Source: Eubacterium sp. (lineage in GTDB: Bacteria; Bacillota; Clostridia; Lachnospirales; Lachnospiraceae). From it: a stretch of 64,000 nt of DNA. Of this stretch, positions 8,379-19,009 are shown piece after piece. The DNA is taken from assembly GCA_017480495.1 (NCBI GenBank), contig JAFVAQ010000003.1, positions 62,001 through 126,000 of the forward strand, read 5' to 3'. The notes beneath the pieces are model-generated. The model had not been told where the DNA came from. It saw only the letters and a list, made by a program, of their open reading frames with translations, and searched no databases. Within the stretch, counting starts at the first letter, position 1. Every line of letters starts with the position of its first letter. The position numbers and the translations under genes are program-made.

Positions 8379-10496
8379 TTACTGCTCAACGTTCTTCTTT
8401 AAGAATCCGAGCATTACACAGGTTACTGCTGAACCAACTAACCAGGATACAATGTAAAGTAATGGATTACCTACTGTAGCGAATACGAAGAGTCCGCCGT
8501 GAGGTGCCATCAGTGTACACTTGAAGAGTGCTGCAAGGAAGCCTGCAACTCCTGCTCCAACCATTGTACATGGGATAACATGAAGTGGATCAGCTGCCGC
8601 AAATGGGATAGCACCCTCTGTGATGAAGGAAGCGCCCATTACTACATTTGATACTGCAGAACCTCTCTCTGCCTTTGTAAACTTCTTAGGGAAGATCCAG
8701 CAAGCAAGTGCAATACCAACTGGTGGAACCATACCACCAACCATGATAGCTGCCATTGCTACGTAGCAAGCTTCAACCTTTGGATCTGATGCAGACATAC
8801 CCTGCTCCAGATAACCAGCTGCTGTAGTAAGCATTCCAGTACCGAATACATAAGCAGCCTTATTAATAGGACCACCCATATCTATAGCCATCATCGCACC
8901 CAGGATAAGTCCGAGCACTGTAAGCATTCCAGCGTCCGAAATAGCTGTAAGCATATTTGAAAGTCCTGTATTTACAACTCCGATTACAGGATTCAGGATG
9001 AAGCACATGATAACACCTTCAAGGAAGATACCTACGAGTGGGTAGATAAGTGTAGGCTTCAGTCCATCCATAGCCTGCGGAAGCTTCTCGCAAGCCTTCT
9101 GTAGACCCAGTACAAGGAAACCAGCAAGGAAACCAGCTGCGATACCACCTAAGAATCCAGATACTGTATTACCACCATTTGGCTGCTGGAAAGCAAACTT
9201 TGAAAGGAACTGGCCAAATGCACCAAGTGCCTTACCATCCATCAGAGTTCCCTCTGCAAATGTATAACCCGACAGAGCGGCATTTCCGCTAGATGCAAGC
9301 ATACCACCAACAAAACCAACTGCAAGTCCAGGTCTATCAGCTATAGCATAAGCTATATAACCTGCGAGGACAGGAACCATAAGTCCCATTGAAAGTCCAC
9401 CAATATATTTCAGAAGAGCTGCAAGTGGAGTGATGCTACCGAAGTCGCCTCCTCCTGAAGCTCCGTATCCAGCGATTGTATCAATCAGAAATGCTATAGC
9501 AACAAGGATACCACCACCAATAACGAATGGAAGCATGTGTGATACACCACTCATGAGCCATGTATAAACCTTGTGGCCTGCGCTTCCGGATTCCTCAGAC
9601 TTAGTAGTCTCGCCTTCTTCAGAAGAATCACCGGAGAAAATAGGAGCATCTCCAGCCTTTGCAAGGGCCATCAGCTCGTCTGCCTTATTGATACCATCAG
9701 CAACCTTACGCTGTACAACCTTCTTACCCTTGAAACGATCCATAGGAACCTTTGCATCTGCTGTAACGATTACGAAATCAGCTGCTGCAATATCCTCATC
9801 TGTAAGTACATTCTTTGCACCAGAGGATCCTCTAGTCTCAATCTTAATATTTACCCCAGCTTTTTCTGCCGCTTTACTCAGTCCCTCTGCAGCCATATAG
9901 GTATGAGCTATACCTGTAGGACATGATGTAACAGCTACTACCTTCACTGCGTTAGGATCTAGAACTTTAGCTGTATCCTCTGCTGCTTCCCCACTTGCAG
10001 ATTCAGACGCTACTGCCAGACTCTCATCAACATCAGCTCTTTCCTCGTCTGCCTTGTCGATGATTTCTATAAACTCATCTACATCCTTAGCATTTATCAG
10101 ATTGTTTCTGAAGTCCTCATCCATGAGCATCATGGACAGTTTAGATAGCACATCCAGATGAACATTGTCCTCTGTATCAGGTGCAGCTATAAGGAATAAA
10201 ATGTTGACCGGTTCCTCATCGAGGGATGCAAAATCAACTCCGTCCTTTATTACCATTGCTGCAAGTCCAGGGTTCTCTACACAATCGCCCTTTCCATGAG
10301 GAATAGCTATTCCTTCACCAACACCTGTTGTGCTCTCTTCTTCACGAGCATACACAAGTTTCTTATATGCCTCTTTGTCTTTAATTTTGCCACTATCTGC
10401 CATTAAGTCGACAGCCAGGTCCAACGCTTCGTTCTTGGACTTTGGAGCAGCATCAAGCTTAACGCTCTTCTTGTCGAGAAGTTCTGTTATTCTCAT
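8379..10496 (-). CDS. fruA: PTS fructose transporter IIABC
   Basis: This 705-aa protein contains all three fructose-specific PTS units in one chain. IIA covers residues about 1-150 (phospho-His67 in GIAIPHGKGD). IIB covers about 185-285 (VAVTSCPTGIAHTYMA, phospho-Cys near 192). IIC covers about 305-700 with many membrane segments, including GGPINKAAYVFG and ITEGAIPFAAADP. A Glu/Ser-rich linker joins IIB and IIC near 285-305. It imports fructose and releases fructose-1-phosphate inside, the substrate of FruK encoded just upstream. AGGAGGTACGAG precedes the ATG. Confidence 0.95.
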   Translation of the reverse strand: MRITELLDKKSVKLDAAPKSKNEALDLAVDLMADSGKIKDKEAYKKLVYAREEESTTGVGEGIAIPHGKGDCVENPGLAAMVIKDGVDFASLDEEPVNILFLIAAPDTEDNVHLDVLSKLSMMLMDEDFRNNLINAKDVDEFIEIIDKADEERADVDESLAVASESASGEAAEDTAKVLDPNAVKVVAVTSCPTGIAHTYMAAEGLSKAAEKAGVNIKIETRGSSGAKNVLTDEDIAAADFVIVTADAKVPMDRFKGKKVVQRKVADGINKADELMALAKAGDAPIFSGDSSEEGETTKSEESGSAGHKVYTWLMSGVSHMLPFVIGGGILVAIAFLIDTIAGYGASGGGDFGSITPLAALLKYIGGLSMGLMVPVLAGYIAYAIADRPGLAVGFVGGMLASSGNAALSGYTFAEGTLMDGKALGAFGQFLSKFAFQQPNGGNTVSGFLGGIAAGFLAGFLVLGLQKACEKLPQAMDGLKPTLIYPLVGIFLEGVIMCFILNPVIGVVNTGLSNMLTAISDAGMLTVLGLILGAMMAIDMGGPINKAAYVFGTGMLTTAAGYLEQGMSASDPKVEACYVAMAAIMVGGMVPPVGIALACWIFPKKFTKAERGSAVSNVVMGASFITEGAIPFAAADPLHVIPCTMVGAGVAGFLAALFKCTLMAPHGGLFVFATVGNPLLYIVSWLVGSAVTCVMLGFLKKNVEQ

Positions 10497-10519
10497 CTCG
10501 TACCTCCTTTGATCTCTTC

Positions 10520-11425
10520 CTATTCAACAGTTGCATAAACCTTCATGACTTCTTCTTCAGTTGCAAGGTACTCTGAAAATGCACTTGCTGACCCAGTACT
10601 AAGACCCATCTTAAATGCATGTAAGAGTTCTCCTTCTTTTAGGTAGCCTGCTATAAAGCCCGCCACCATGGAGTCGCCTGCGCCAACTCCATTTACAAGT
10701 TTCCCCTTTGGTGCTTCTCTCATGTACACCTGTCCGTCAGATGCTACGAATACCGCTCCTTCGCCAGCCATGGAAACGATTACATTTTCTGCCCCCATTT
10801 CCAGAAGCTTCTTGGCGTATGGAACTACGCTCTCTCTTGTCTCGAGAGTAACTCCGAATATTTCTCCTAACTCATGATTATTTGGCTTAATCAGGAATGG
10901 CTTATATTTCAGAACATTCATAAGTAAATCCTTGGTAGCATCTACCACTATCCTGATTCCTCTTCCCTGAAGTCGGTCCATAATATCGCTATAGATTGTC
11001 TCAGGCATTGTAGAAGGAATGCTTCCTGCCAGAACCAGGGTGTCACCTTCCTGAATCTTATCTAACTTCTCATAGAGTTTCTGGATATCCTCTTCGGAGA
11101 TGTCTGGTCCCATTCCATTTATTTCGGTTCCATCAATTGATTTCAGCTTGAGATTGATTCTGGAACATCCTTCGCTGAGTTTTATCTCCTCAGCGTTTAT
11201 TCCACTCTCCTGTACTCTTCTAGTTATCTCCTCTCCGACAAAACCAGCGGAATAATAGATGGCTGAATTGTCGATTCCAAGATTACTAAGCACAATCGAA
11301 ACATTGATTCCTTTACCACCCGGTAACATTAGCTCAGATGTTGTCCTGTTGGTAAGGCCTAGCTTAAAATCATCAACGGTCACGATATAATCTAGAGATG
11401 GGTTGAAAGTTACGGTATAAACCAT
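10520..11425 (-). CDS. fruK: 1-phosphofructokinase
   Basis: This is a PfkB-family kinase of 301 aa that converts fructose-1-phosphate plus ATP to fructose-1,6-bisphosphate. The frame is open to 11485, but ATG 11425 is chosen because AAGGAGGT lies 7 bases upstream and the protein then starts MVYTVTFNPSLDYIV, as the family does. LMLPGGKGINVS (near 37) and VNGVGAGDSMVAGFIAGYL (near 248, catalytic Asp in GAGDS) are the two PfkB signatures. First gene of the operon, 23 bases before fruA. Confidence 0.94.
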   Translation of the reverse strand: MVYTVTFNPSLDYIVTVDDFKLGLTNRTTSELMLPGGKGINVSIVLSNLGIDNSAIYYSAGFVGEEITRRVQESGINAEEIKLSEGCSRINLKLKSIDGTEINGMGPDISEEDIQKLYEKLDKIQEGDTLVLAGSIPSTMPETIYSDIMDRLQGRGIRIVVDATKDLLMNVLKYKPFLIKPNNHELGEIFGVTLETRESVVPYAKKLLEMGAENVIVSMAGEGAVFVASDGQVYMREAPKGKLVNGVGAGDSMVAGFIAGYLKEGELLHAFKMGLSTGSASAFSEYLATEEEVMKVYATVE

Positions 11426-11440
11426 AGTTTCTACCTCCTT

Positions 11441-11526
11441 ATTCACCGATAATTTGATTATATAATCAAAATCAATCAAATTCAATCAACATTGTGCATA
11501 TAATTTTTTTAAATTCATTGTGCATA
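11441..11526 (-). promoter_or_regulatory. Candidate FruR operator array and promoter region of the fru operon
   Basis: Read on the minus strand, three TTGATT copies recur about every 10-11 bases between 11490 and 11455, followed by the inverted form AATCAAA. DeoR-family fructose regulators commonly bind such phased repeats (family knowledge), so this is the likely operator. Just upstream, ATTGTGCATA occurs twice on the plus strand (11491-11500 and 11517-11526), 26 bases apart; its role is unknown. I did not find a convincing -35/-10 pair. Confidence 0.5.
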
Positions 11527-11638
11527 TTGCATAAGTTTTATGTTATGTAAGCCTATTTTATTGTAAGTTTTGCAAAATGGTCATATTTTGTTTGACCGAT
11601 TTTCATAAACTCCGTCAGGGATCTCTTCAAATACAATC

Positions 11639-11666
11639 AAAAAAACCCGGGAGTTAAACTCCCGGG
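11639..11666 (-). terminator. Intrinsic terminator of the 714-aa protein gene
   Basis: CCCGGGAGTT-AA-ACTCCCGGG is a near-perfect GC-rich stem at 11646-11666 followed on the minus strand by seven T. It separates the orphan gene from the fructose operon promoter. Confidence 0.9.
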
Positions 11667-11712
11667 AAAATTAACGCCTTACGTTCTTCTGTGAGCACTG
11701 ACTTGCCCTTTT

Positions 11713-13857
11713 TTATCTATTCGGACCAGGAACAGCTCTTCTTGCCTGCTTCTCCTGATTCTTCTTATTTGCAACCTCTTGTAACTTCTTATTTTTATGT
11801 TCAAATACCTTCTCAGTATTAGTCATCATTGAAACAACCTTTTCGGTAGTCAGGTCAGTTACTATATCCTTAGGACTCATATCTTGCTTATATATATTCT
11901 TGATATAATTCTTGAATTCAGAACTACCTGTTACCCTCTTCTTGTATTCATTAAATCCCATATCATTATAAAGCCTTCTATTTGCTTCATTTTCAGATGA
12001 AGCCAGCTTAAATACTACAATATCGGCTATCAGGTCGGTCATAGCAGCCTTTGTCTCTTTATCCTTAGGAAGACTTGACAGCTTAACAAGCTGATCACTG
12101 GCATCGAGTGCCTTCTGATGGCCAGACCTAAGTCTGAAGTCATCCATGTTTTTACAATCCTCATAACCAGGAATCTTTCTGATTTCCTCAATAGCCTTAT
12201 TAAGCTCATCCTTAGCAAAGCCCTCCAGCTTAGAAGCTCCGCGAATACGGTCCTTACCAGCTTCCGTATCTGCATTTGACCTTTTCAGCTGATACCTTCT
12301 GGAATAATGTCTTACCTCATCCAGCTTATTTATATATTCATCCATATATCTTATATAATTGTCCTTATCCACCTCTGGGTTCGGCTTATTAGGAAGCATT
12401 TCCTTAAGTTCATTAACAGCCACTCTTACCCTGGCATGTCTATCACTTTCGCCACCAAAATAGAAGTCTGTTCTCTTGCTATTAAAGTCGATCATCATAT
12501 TATCTATATGCTGCGCTGTGGTAAGCTTTTCCTTAATCTGAGGAGTGTGAAATGCCTTCTCATTGCCCTTCTTTATCTGAGCATCTCTACGTCTGGAACT
12601 AGCAAGCACATCATCAAAATATGAAAGCAGTGTTTCATCCTGCGCAATGTATTCCTTTTTAACAGCTGTCTTTACCATGCTGTTCATGATTGTCAGGTAT
12701 TTATCACGGTCCTTTGCACTCTGCAACGGCGTGGTCTTAATTTCTTCAAAAAGAGCACTCATCTTATCCAGATAAGCCTTCTGCTCAGGACTCTTATACC
12801 TTGGTGGATCATATTTCTGGAACTTCTCCATCTTGTCAGTGGAGTTATGCTTACATGCGTTATGTGTCTCATTTACTAATATGTTGAATGTAGCAAGTAC
12901 ACCTATATCATCCAGATCCCAACCATTTTCGAGACCAGCCTTATATGCCTCCTGTGTATACTTTGCCTTACCAAGTCCTCGGTTAGCATAAGTACTCATA
13001 TGGAATGGCTGATTAGATGAGGTTATTCCTGCCTCCTTATACTTAGCATTATCTGCAGGGTTATTAACCTTATTATCTATAGTGTTAATGTAATTCAGAA
13101 CCTGAAGGGTCTGTGTATACATTTCCTTTCTGTATGCTTCTGTCTTTTCAGGAGTAAGCTTACCTTTTTCCTTTTCCTCCATGTACTCAACAAGAGTGTC
13201 CATCTGTTTATCTGACTCTATAGACATATCATAAACAGGAAAATCCTTATTGTGCTCCCTTATTTTATCCTCGACAGTAAAAAGATTCATTTCCAGACAT
13301 GCAGCCGCCAGAGATCCTGCTGTAGTGTAAAGCGGTGATTTACTTGCCAGATATCCTGGTGTATATCCTTTAATAGCTCTTCTTAGCTGCTTAGTAACAT
13401 TAGCCTTGAGGAATTCAGCCGTGGTTCGTCCCGCTTCATCCGCAGTAACATTATCATCTATATAATCATCCACCATATCGCAATATTCGGAGAGACTATC
13501 CTTATATTTCTTAAAGGCTGCCCCATTCTTAACCTTCTCCAAATACCTTCCGGCAGAGAATACATCTGGTGTACGATCATTGAACCCCAGCACTTCAAGA
13601 CCCTCGCCGGCAAGGGTTCCATCCTCATCAGATGAGCAAAGAACATTATTGTAGACCTGAGTAGACTGAGGGTCAAACTCATTCTCGGCATATTCCTTAT
13701 TAAATATAGAACCAAGATTCGCAATATTCTGTCTTGCCCAATAAGATATTGAGGTTTTATATAGCTCATCCTTCTTCTTATACTCTGCCTCATGCGCTGC
13801 GTAATCCTCTTCTGGTACAAATTCATCTATGATTTCAAAACCGTCAAATTCTTTCAT
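11713..13857 (-). CDS. Uncharacterised highly charged helical protein (714 aa)
   Basis: ATG 13857 is preceded by GGAGG at 8 bases, better than the in-frame ATG at 13872. I do not recognise this protein. It has no signal peptide, no transmembrane stretch and no cysteine cluster. It is rich in Lys, Glu, Asp, Asn and Tyr and reads as long amphipathic helices, especially in the C-terminal 300 residues. The extreme C-terminus is strongly basic (QEKQARRAVPGPNR). A strong terminator follows and uvrA lies 89 bp upstream, so it looks monocistronic. A cytoplasmic or possibly non-classically exported structural protein is as far as the sequence goes. Confidence 0.75.
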   Translation of the reverse strand: MKEFDGFEIIDEFVPEEDYAAHEAEYKKKDELYKTSISYWARQNIANLGSIFNKEYAENEFDPQSTQVYNNVLCSSDEDGTLAGEGLEVLGFNDRTPDVFSAGRYLEKVKNGAAFKKYKDSLSEYCDMVDDYIDDNVTADEAGRTTAEFLKANVTKQLRRAIKGYTPGYLASKSPLYTTAGSLAAACLEMNLFTVEDKIREHNKDFPVYDMSIESDKQMDTLVEYMEEKEKGKLTPEKTEAYRKEMYTQTLQVLNYINTIDNKVNNPADNAKYKEAGITSSNQPFHMSTYANRGLGKAKYTQEAYKAGLENGWDLDDIGVLATFNILVNETHNACKHNSTDKMEKFQKYDPPRYKSPEQKAYLDKMSALFEEIKTTPLQSAKDRDKYLTIMNSMVKTAVKKEYIAQDETLLSYFDDVLASSRRRDAQIKKGNEKAFHTPQIKEKLTTAQHIDNMMIDFNSKRTDFYFGGESDRHARVRVAVNELKEMLPNKPNPEVDKDNYIRYMDEYINKLDEVRHYSRRYQLKRSNADTEAGKDRIRGASKLEGFAKDELNKAIEEIRKIPGYEDCKNMDDFRLRSGHQKALDASDQLVKLSSLPKDKETKAAMTDLIADIVVFKLASSENEANRRLYNDMGFNEYKKRVTGSSEFKNYIKNIYKQDMSPKDIVTDLTTEKVVSMMTNTEKVFEHKNKKLQEVANKKNQEKQARRAVPGPNR

Positions 13858-13946
13858 ATCTGAAACCTCCATTACTTTTATATCAGTCGTTTACATCTTT
13901 AATTGGGATTATACAATCCATACAGCAACAAAAGCGCAACAACAAA

Positions 13947-16781
13947 TTATTTCTTTAGATAATTTTTTAAATACTGCCCGGTGTAGGACTTTCTCTTCTT
14001 AGTTATTTCCTCTGGCGTTCCCTGTGCAACAACGGTTCCGCCACCATTTCCACCCTCTGGTCCCATATCAATTATATAGTCTGCCTGCTTGATAACATCC
14101 ATGTTGTGTTCGATAACGATTACTGTATTACCGCCATCAGCAAACTTCTGAAGTATCTGAAGCAGCTTCTTTACATCATCGAAATGAAGTCCCGTAGTAG
14201 GCTCATCGAGAATATAAATAGTATTTCCTGTGCTTCTCTTACTTAGCTCTGTAGCAAGCTTGATTCGCTGAGCCTCGCCTCCCGAAAGAGTTGTCGAAGG
14301 CTGACCAAGCTTGATGTATCCAAGACCTACATCCTGAAGGGTCTTGATCTTGCGATATATAGGAGGCACAGCCTCGAAGAAGTCGCACGCCTCATCCACT
14401 GACATATCCAGCACTTCAAATATATTCTTACCCTTATATCTCACCTCGAGAGTTTCGCGGTTATATCTCTTACCATCGCAGACCTCACAAGGCACATAGA
14501 TATCTGGAAGGAAATGCATCTCTATCTTATTTATTCCGTCCCCCTTACAAGCCTCGCATCTACCACCAGGGACGTTAAACGAGAATCGTCCCTTATTATA
14601 GCCCATGGTTTTTGCATCCTTAGTCTCCGCGAAGATTCCTCTTATCAGATCGAACACTCCAGTATAGGTTGCAGGGTTAGATCTAGGAGTTCTTCCAATA
14701 GGTGACTGATCTATATCTATAACCTTATCGAGAACATCGTATCCAATTAAGTCATCATGCTTACCCGGTTTAATCCTTGCGCGGTTAAGGTCGCGGAGCA
14801 GTTTCTTCTTGAGTATCTCATTTATGAGGGAACTCTTTCCAGAACCAGATACACCTGTTACGACTGTAAGAATTCCAAGTGGAATCTTAACATCTATATT
14901 CTTTAGGTTATTCTCTCTAGCACCCTTTATCTCCATCCAACCAGTCGGAGCTCTACGTTCAGATGGAACAGGGATTATTTCCTCTCCACTCAGATACTGA
15001 CCGGTGATGGAATTCTTATTCTTTATAAGGTCCTCTACCTTACCAACAGCGACAACCTCGCCACCGTGAACTCCGGCCCTAGGCCCGATATCAACGATGT
15101 AGTCTGCCGCCCTCATCGTGTCCTCATCATGCTCAACTACTATAAGAGTATTACCAAGACTCTGAAGTCTCTTGAGTGAAGCTATCAGTTTATCATTATC
15201 CCTCTGGTGAAGTCCGATAGATGGCTCGTCGAGTATATAGGTTACGCCCACAAGACCTGAGCCTATCTGTGTAGCAAGTCTGATACGCTGTGCCTCACCA
15301 CCAGAAAGCGTCGCAGTCGCGCGGCTAAGCGAGAGATAATTCAGACCTACATCCACCATGAAGTTAAGTCTCGCCCTTATCTCCTTCAGTATATCCTTAC
15401 CTATCATTTCCTGTCGTTTCGTAAGCTCGAGGTTCTCGACATAGTCCGCCAGTTCATCGATAGGCATTTCCGTCATATCATATATATTCTTATCCCCGAT
15501 TGTAACCGCCAGCGACGAAGGCTTCAGCCTCTTACCCCCGCAGACAGCACAAGGCGTAAAGGTCATATAGCTCTCATAGTCAGAGCGCATTTCCTCTGAG
15601 CCGGTATACTTATATCTTTCTTCTACATTTGCGATAAGGCCCTCAAAAGGATGCGTAAAGGTATTCCTTCTGCTACGCTGACTATTGTAATGGATAGTTA
15701 TCCTTCTGCCGTGAGTACCATTTATGATGACATCCTTAGCTTCATCAGAAAGGTCGCGGTATGGAGTATCCATCGAAAAACCGTATGTCTCAGAGAGTGC
15801 AACGAGCAGCGCATGTGTAAAGGACTTAGCATCACCACTTGAGGCCCAGCCAGAAACTGCGATAGCACCTTCATTAAGCGTTCTTGACTTGTCAGGAATC
15901 ATCAGGTCCGGATCAAGTTTTCTCTCCCAACCAATACCTGTACATGCAGGGCAGGCACCGAATGGATTATTGAAGGAGAAAGAACGAGGCTCTATCTCTT
16001 CTATGGAAATATTACAATATGGACAGGAGAAGCTATCCGAAAATGTCAGCGTCTCACCATCTATTATCTCTATATTAACTATCCCCTCCGCCTGCTTTAG
16101 GGCTACCTCGATGGAGTCTGCCAGTCTCTTCTCTATTCCTTCCTTGATAACGAGACGGTCAACAACTATCTCGATATTATGCTTGATATTCTTCTCAAGC
16201 TTTATCTCTTCATCCAGGGTATACTGATTTCCATCAACTATTACTCTTACGAATCCACTCTTCTTGGCACGCTGAAGCAGCTTCTCGTGAGTACCCTTTC
16301 TTCCTCTAACTACTGGAGCCAGCACCTGGAATTTCGTCCTCTCAGGAAGTTCCATTATCTGGTCCACCATCTGATCAACAGTCTGTCTCTCTATTACTCT
16401 TCCACAATTAGGGCAGTGTGGAGTACCAACTCTGGCATAGAGAAGACGCAGATAATCATAGATCTCGGTTACTGTTCCAACTGTAGAACGAGGGTTCTTA
16501 TTCGTGGACTTCTGATCGATAGAAATAGCTGGAGACAGTCCCTCTATCTTCTCTACATCCGGCTTCTCCGCCTGTCCCAGGAACTGTCTGGCATACGAAG
16601 ATAGAGACTCCATATATCGTCTCTGTCCCTCTGCATAGATTGTATCAAAAGCCAGCGAGGACTTACCCGATCCGGATAGTCCTGTAAAAACTATAAATTT
16701 ATTTCTAGGGAGCTTCACATCTACATTCTTTAGATTGTGCTCACGCGCACCCTTAACTGTTATATACTTAATCTCACTCAT
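13947..16781 (-). CDS. uvrA: Excinuclease ABC subunit A
   Basis: The 944-aa protein is the damage-recognition ATPase of nucleotide excision repair. It has two ABC modules with Walker A motifs [14 protein letters not shown] (near 33) and [13 protein letters not shown] (near 640). ABC signatures [12 protein letters not shown] and [12 protein letters not shown] and zinc-finger cysteines are present: CPNCG near 121, CPYC and CPAC near 255-280, and CEAC and CEVC near 735-760. It binds UvrB, encoded 71 bp upstream. ATG 16781 has AGGAG 6 bases before it. Confidence 0.97.
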   Translation of the reverse strand: MSEIKYITVKGAREHNLKNVDVKLPRNKFIVFTGLSGSGKSSLAFDTIYAEGQRRYMESLSSYARQFLGQAEKPDVEKIEGLSPAISIDQKSTNKNPRSTVGTVTEIYDYLRLLYARVGTPHCPNCGRVIERQTVDQMVDQIMELPERTKFQVLAPVVRGRKGTHEKLLQRAKKSGFVRVIVDGNQYTLDEEIKLEKNIKHNIEIVVDRLVIKEGIEKRLADSIEVALKQAEGIVNIEIIDGETLTFSDSFSCPYCNISIEEIEPRSFSFNNPFGACPACTGIGWERKLDPDLMIPDKSRTLNEGAIAVSGWASSGDAKSFTHALLVALSETYGFSMDTPYRDLSDEAKDVIINGTHGRRITIHYNSQRSRRNTFTHPFEGLIANVEERYKYTGSEEMRSDYESYMTFTPCAVCGGKRLKPSSLAVTIGDKNIYDMTEMPIDELADYVENLELTKRQEMIGKDILKEIRARLNFMVDVGLNYLSLSRATATLSGGEAQRIRLATQIGSGLVGVTYILDEPSIGLHQRDNDKLIASLKRLQSLGNTLIVVEHDEDTMRAADYIVDIGPRAGVHGGEVVAVGKVEDLIKNKNSITGQYLSGEEIIPVPSERRAPTGWMEIKGARENNLKNIDVKIPLGILTVVTGVSGSGKSSLINEILKKKLLRDLNRARIKPGKHDDLIGYDVLDKVIDIDQSPIGRTPRSNPATYTGVFDLIRGIFAETKDAKTMGYNKGRFSFNVPGGRCEACKGDGINKIEMHFLPDIYVPCEVCDGKRYNRETLEVRYKGKNIFEVLDMSVDEACDFFEAVPPIYRKIKTLQDVGLGYIKLGQPSTTLSGGEAQRIKLATELSKRSTGNTIYILDEPTTGLHFDDVKKLLQILQKFADGGNTVIVIEHNMDVIKQADYIIDMGPEGGNGGGTVVAQGTPEEITKKRKSYTGQYLKNYLKK

Positions 16782-16808
16782 CTTTACTCCTAAATACTAT
16801 TTCTATTA

Positions 16809-16838
16809 AGATCCTTCGCTTCGCTCAGGATGACAAAA
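16809..16838. repeat. Dispersed repeat between uvrB and uvrA
   Basis: AGATCCTTCGCTTCGCTCAG followed by GATGACAAAA is a copy of the short element seen also at 55012 and 59398-59502. ATCCT/AGGAT can pair here where other copies have ATTCT/AGAAT, again a compensated change. Confidence 0.75.
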
Positions 16839-16852
16839 CCCGTTACAAATTA

Positions 16853-18853
16853 TTACGTGTCATAGTCGCGGAGGCGAACCTTGAGCTCTATCAGCTCGTC
16901 ACGAAGTATAGCCGCAAGTTCGAAGTTAAGCTCGGCGGCAGCCATATTCATCTTCTTAGTTATTCTATCTATTTCCTTGCCAAGCTCCTTCTTGTTCATA
17001 AGGTCAGGATCCTTGCCGATTCTACTCTTACGTTCCTTCTCCTCTTCCTCAGCAGCCTTAAGACTTGTCGAAATAAGTTCACGAACCGCCTTACGGATAG
17101 TCTGTGGGGTTATGCCTTTTTCCTCATTATACTTCTGTTGAATCTCGCGACGACGATTCGTTTCATCTATCGCCTTTCTCATAGAATCAGTAATGGTATC
17201 GGCATACATGATTACGTGGCCATCAACATTTCTGGCCGCACGTCCTATCGTCTGAATGAGCGAAGTCTCGGAACGTAGGAAGCCTTCCTTGTCTGCATCT
17301 AGAATCGCAACAAGCGTAATCTCCGGAATATCGAGACCCTCTCTAAGGAGGTTAATTCCAACAAGAACATCGAAGACACCAAGTCTCAGGTCACGGACTA
17401 TCTCCATTCTCTCGAGAGTATCTATATCAGAGTGCAGATACTTAACCTTAACATTCAGTCCCCTCAGATAATCCGTCAGCTCCTCTGCCATTCTCTTAGT
17501 CAGCGTTGTCACGAGAACCTTGTTACCCTTTTCAACTTCAGCACTTATCTCACTATATAAGTCATCCACCTGACCTGCAACTGGTCTCACATCAATAGGT
17601 GGATCGAGCAGTCCTGTAGGTCTTATGATCTGCTCAGTTCTCGCCTCTTCGTGCTCGTCCTCATAAGGACCAGGAGTCGCAGATACATAAAGAATCTTAT
17701 CGACTCTCTCTTCAAACTCTTCGAAGTTGAGAGGTCTATTGTCCATAGCAGATGGAAGTCTGAAGCCGTAGTCGATCAGAGTTTCCTTCCTCTTCTTGTT
17801 ACCACCAAACATACCTCTTATCTGTGGGAGTGTCTGGTGCGACTCGTCTATAATCAGAAGATAATCATCTCCAAAAAAGTCCACAAGTGTATCTGGCGGA
17901 TCACCTGGCTTGCCGCCCGCAAGTATACGAGTGTAGTTCTCGATACCCGAACAGAAGCCTGCCTCGCGGAGCATTTCTATATCAAACTCCGTCCTCTCCT
18001 GTATACGCTGAGCCTCTAGCAGCTTGTCATGCGACTTAAACCAAGCGATTCTCTCACGAAGCTCGTCGTCGATTTCCTTCAGCGCCTTCTCCATCTTGCT
18101 AGGAGCGATAACATAATAGGAAGCAGGGAAGATACAGGTAAATGTTATATCCCTCTTTATCTCCCCAGTCAGCGGATCAAACTCCGAGAGCCTGTCTATC
18201 TCGTCTCCAAAGAATTCTATCCTGATTGCTTCGCCGTCTTTATTCGCGGGAATTATGTCAACCACGTCACCCTTAACTCTAAAGGTGCTACGTTTGAAAT
18301 CCATTTCATTTCTGGTGTACTGCATATCAACGAGCTCTCGGATGAGCACATCTCTATCCAGCGACATTCCAGGTCGAAGGCCTAGCATCATAGACTTGTA
18401 ATCCTCAGGATTTCCGATTCCATATATACAGGAAACTGAAGACACTACAATAACATCGTCTCTTTCAATAAGAGCTGATGTCGCGCTATGTCGCAGCATA
18501 TCTATCTCATCATTTACCGAGGAGTCCTTCGCGATATATGTATCCGAAGAAGGAACGTAAGCCTCTGGCTGATAATAGTCATAGTAGGATACGAAATACT
18601 CCACCGCATTTTCTGGAAAGAAGGCCTTCATCTCACCATATAGCTGTGCCGCCAGAGTTTTGTTGTGGGACATTATAAGAGTCTTCTTGCCCAGAGCCTT
18701 AATAACATTCGCCATAGTAAAGGTCTTACCTGAACCCGTTACGCCAAGAAGAGTCTGATGCTTCTTACCCTCTTTAAATCCCTTAACCAGCGCCTGTATT
18801 GCCTCCGGCTGATCACCGGTTGGCGCGTATTCTGAATGTAAAATAAAATCCAT
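16853..18853 (-). CDS. uvrB: Excinuclease ABC subunit B
   Basis: This 666-aa protein is the helicase-like damage-verification subunit loaded by UvrA. It starts [19 protein letters not shown], as the family does. Walker A is [13 protein letters not shown] near residue 39, the beta-hairpin region follows near 90-115 ([18 protein letters not shown]), and [13 protein letters not shown] is motif II. Helicase motifs V and VI are [10 protein letters not shown] and QTIGRAARN. The C-terminal UVR motif that binds UvrC/UvrA is present near 625-660. AAAGGA precedes the start. It forms an operon with uvrA downstream. Confidence 0.97.
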   Translation of the reverse strand: MDFILHSEYAPTGDQPEAIQALVKGFKEGKKHQTLLGVTGSGKTFTMANVIKALGKKTLIMSHNKTLAAQLYGEMKAFFPENAVEYFVSYYDYYQPEAYVPSSDTYIAKDSSVNDEIDMLRHSATSALIERDDVIVVSSVSCIYGIGNPEDYKSMMLGLRPGMSLDRDVLIRELVDMQYTRNEMDFKRSTFRVKGDVVDIIPANKDGEAIRIEFFGDEIDRLSEFDPLTGEIKRDITFTCIFPASYYVIAPSKMEKALKEIDDELRERIAWFKSHDKLLEAQRIQERTEFDIEMLREAGFCSGIENYTRILAGGKPGDPPDTLVDFFGDDYLLIIDESHQTLPQIRGMFGGNKKRKETLIDYGFRLPSAMDNRPLNFEEFEERVDKILYVSATPGPYEDEHEEARTEQIIRPTGLLDPPIDVRPVAGQVDDLYSEISAEVEKGNKVLVTTLTKRMAEELTDYLRGLNVKVKYLHSDIDTLERMEIVRDLRLGVFDVLVGINLLREGLDIPEITLVAILDADKEGFLRSETSLIQTIGRAARNVDGHVIMYADTITDSMRKAIDETNRRREIQQKYNEEKGITPQTIRKAVRELISTSLKAAEEEEKERKSRIGKDPDLMNKKELGKEIDRITKKMNMAAAELNFELAAILRDELIELKVRLRDYDT

Positions 18854-18910
18854 TAATATATTCCTTTGTCTAATTTCTTTAACTAATTATATTATCTAAT
18901 TCAATTATTT

Positions 18911-18951
18911 ATAAAAACTGAGTCATGCATATAGCATGACCCATAGTTTAT
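18911..18951 (-). terminator. Intrinsic terminator after the GH13 gene
   Basis: On the minus strand AAACT...GTCATGC-TATA-GCATGAC...AGTTTTTAT forms a strong stem followed by T-rich sequence, about 60 bases after the glycosidase stop and before uvrB. Confidence 0.8.
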
Positions 18952-19009
18952 CATTGTTATTATATATACACTCCAGCAAAATATTATAAAACATAAGTAG
19001 CATAAAAAC

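Noticed and set aside
11581..11620. CcpA (cre) site upstream of fruK
   Set aside because: A TG...CG...CA-like stretch is present, but the spacing does not fit the cre consensus.
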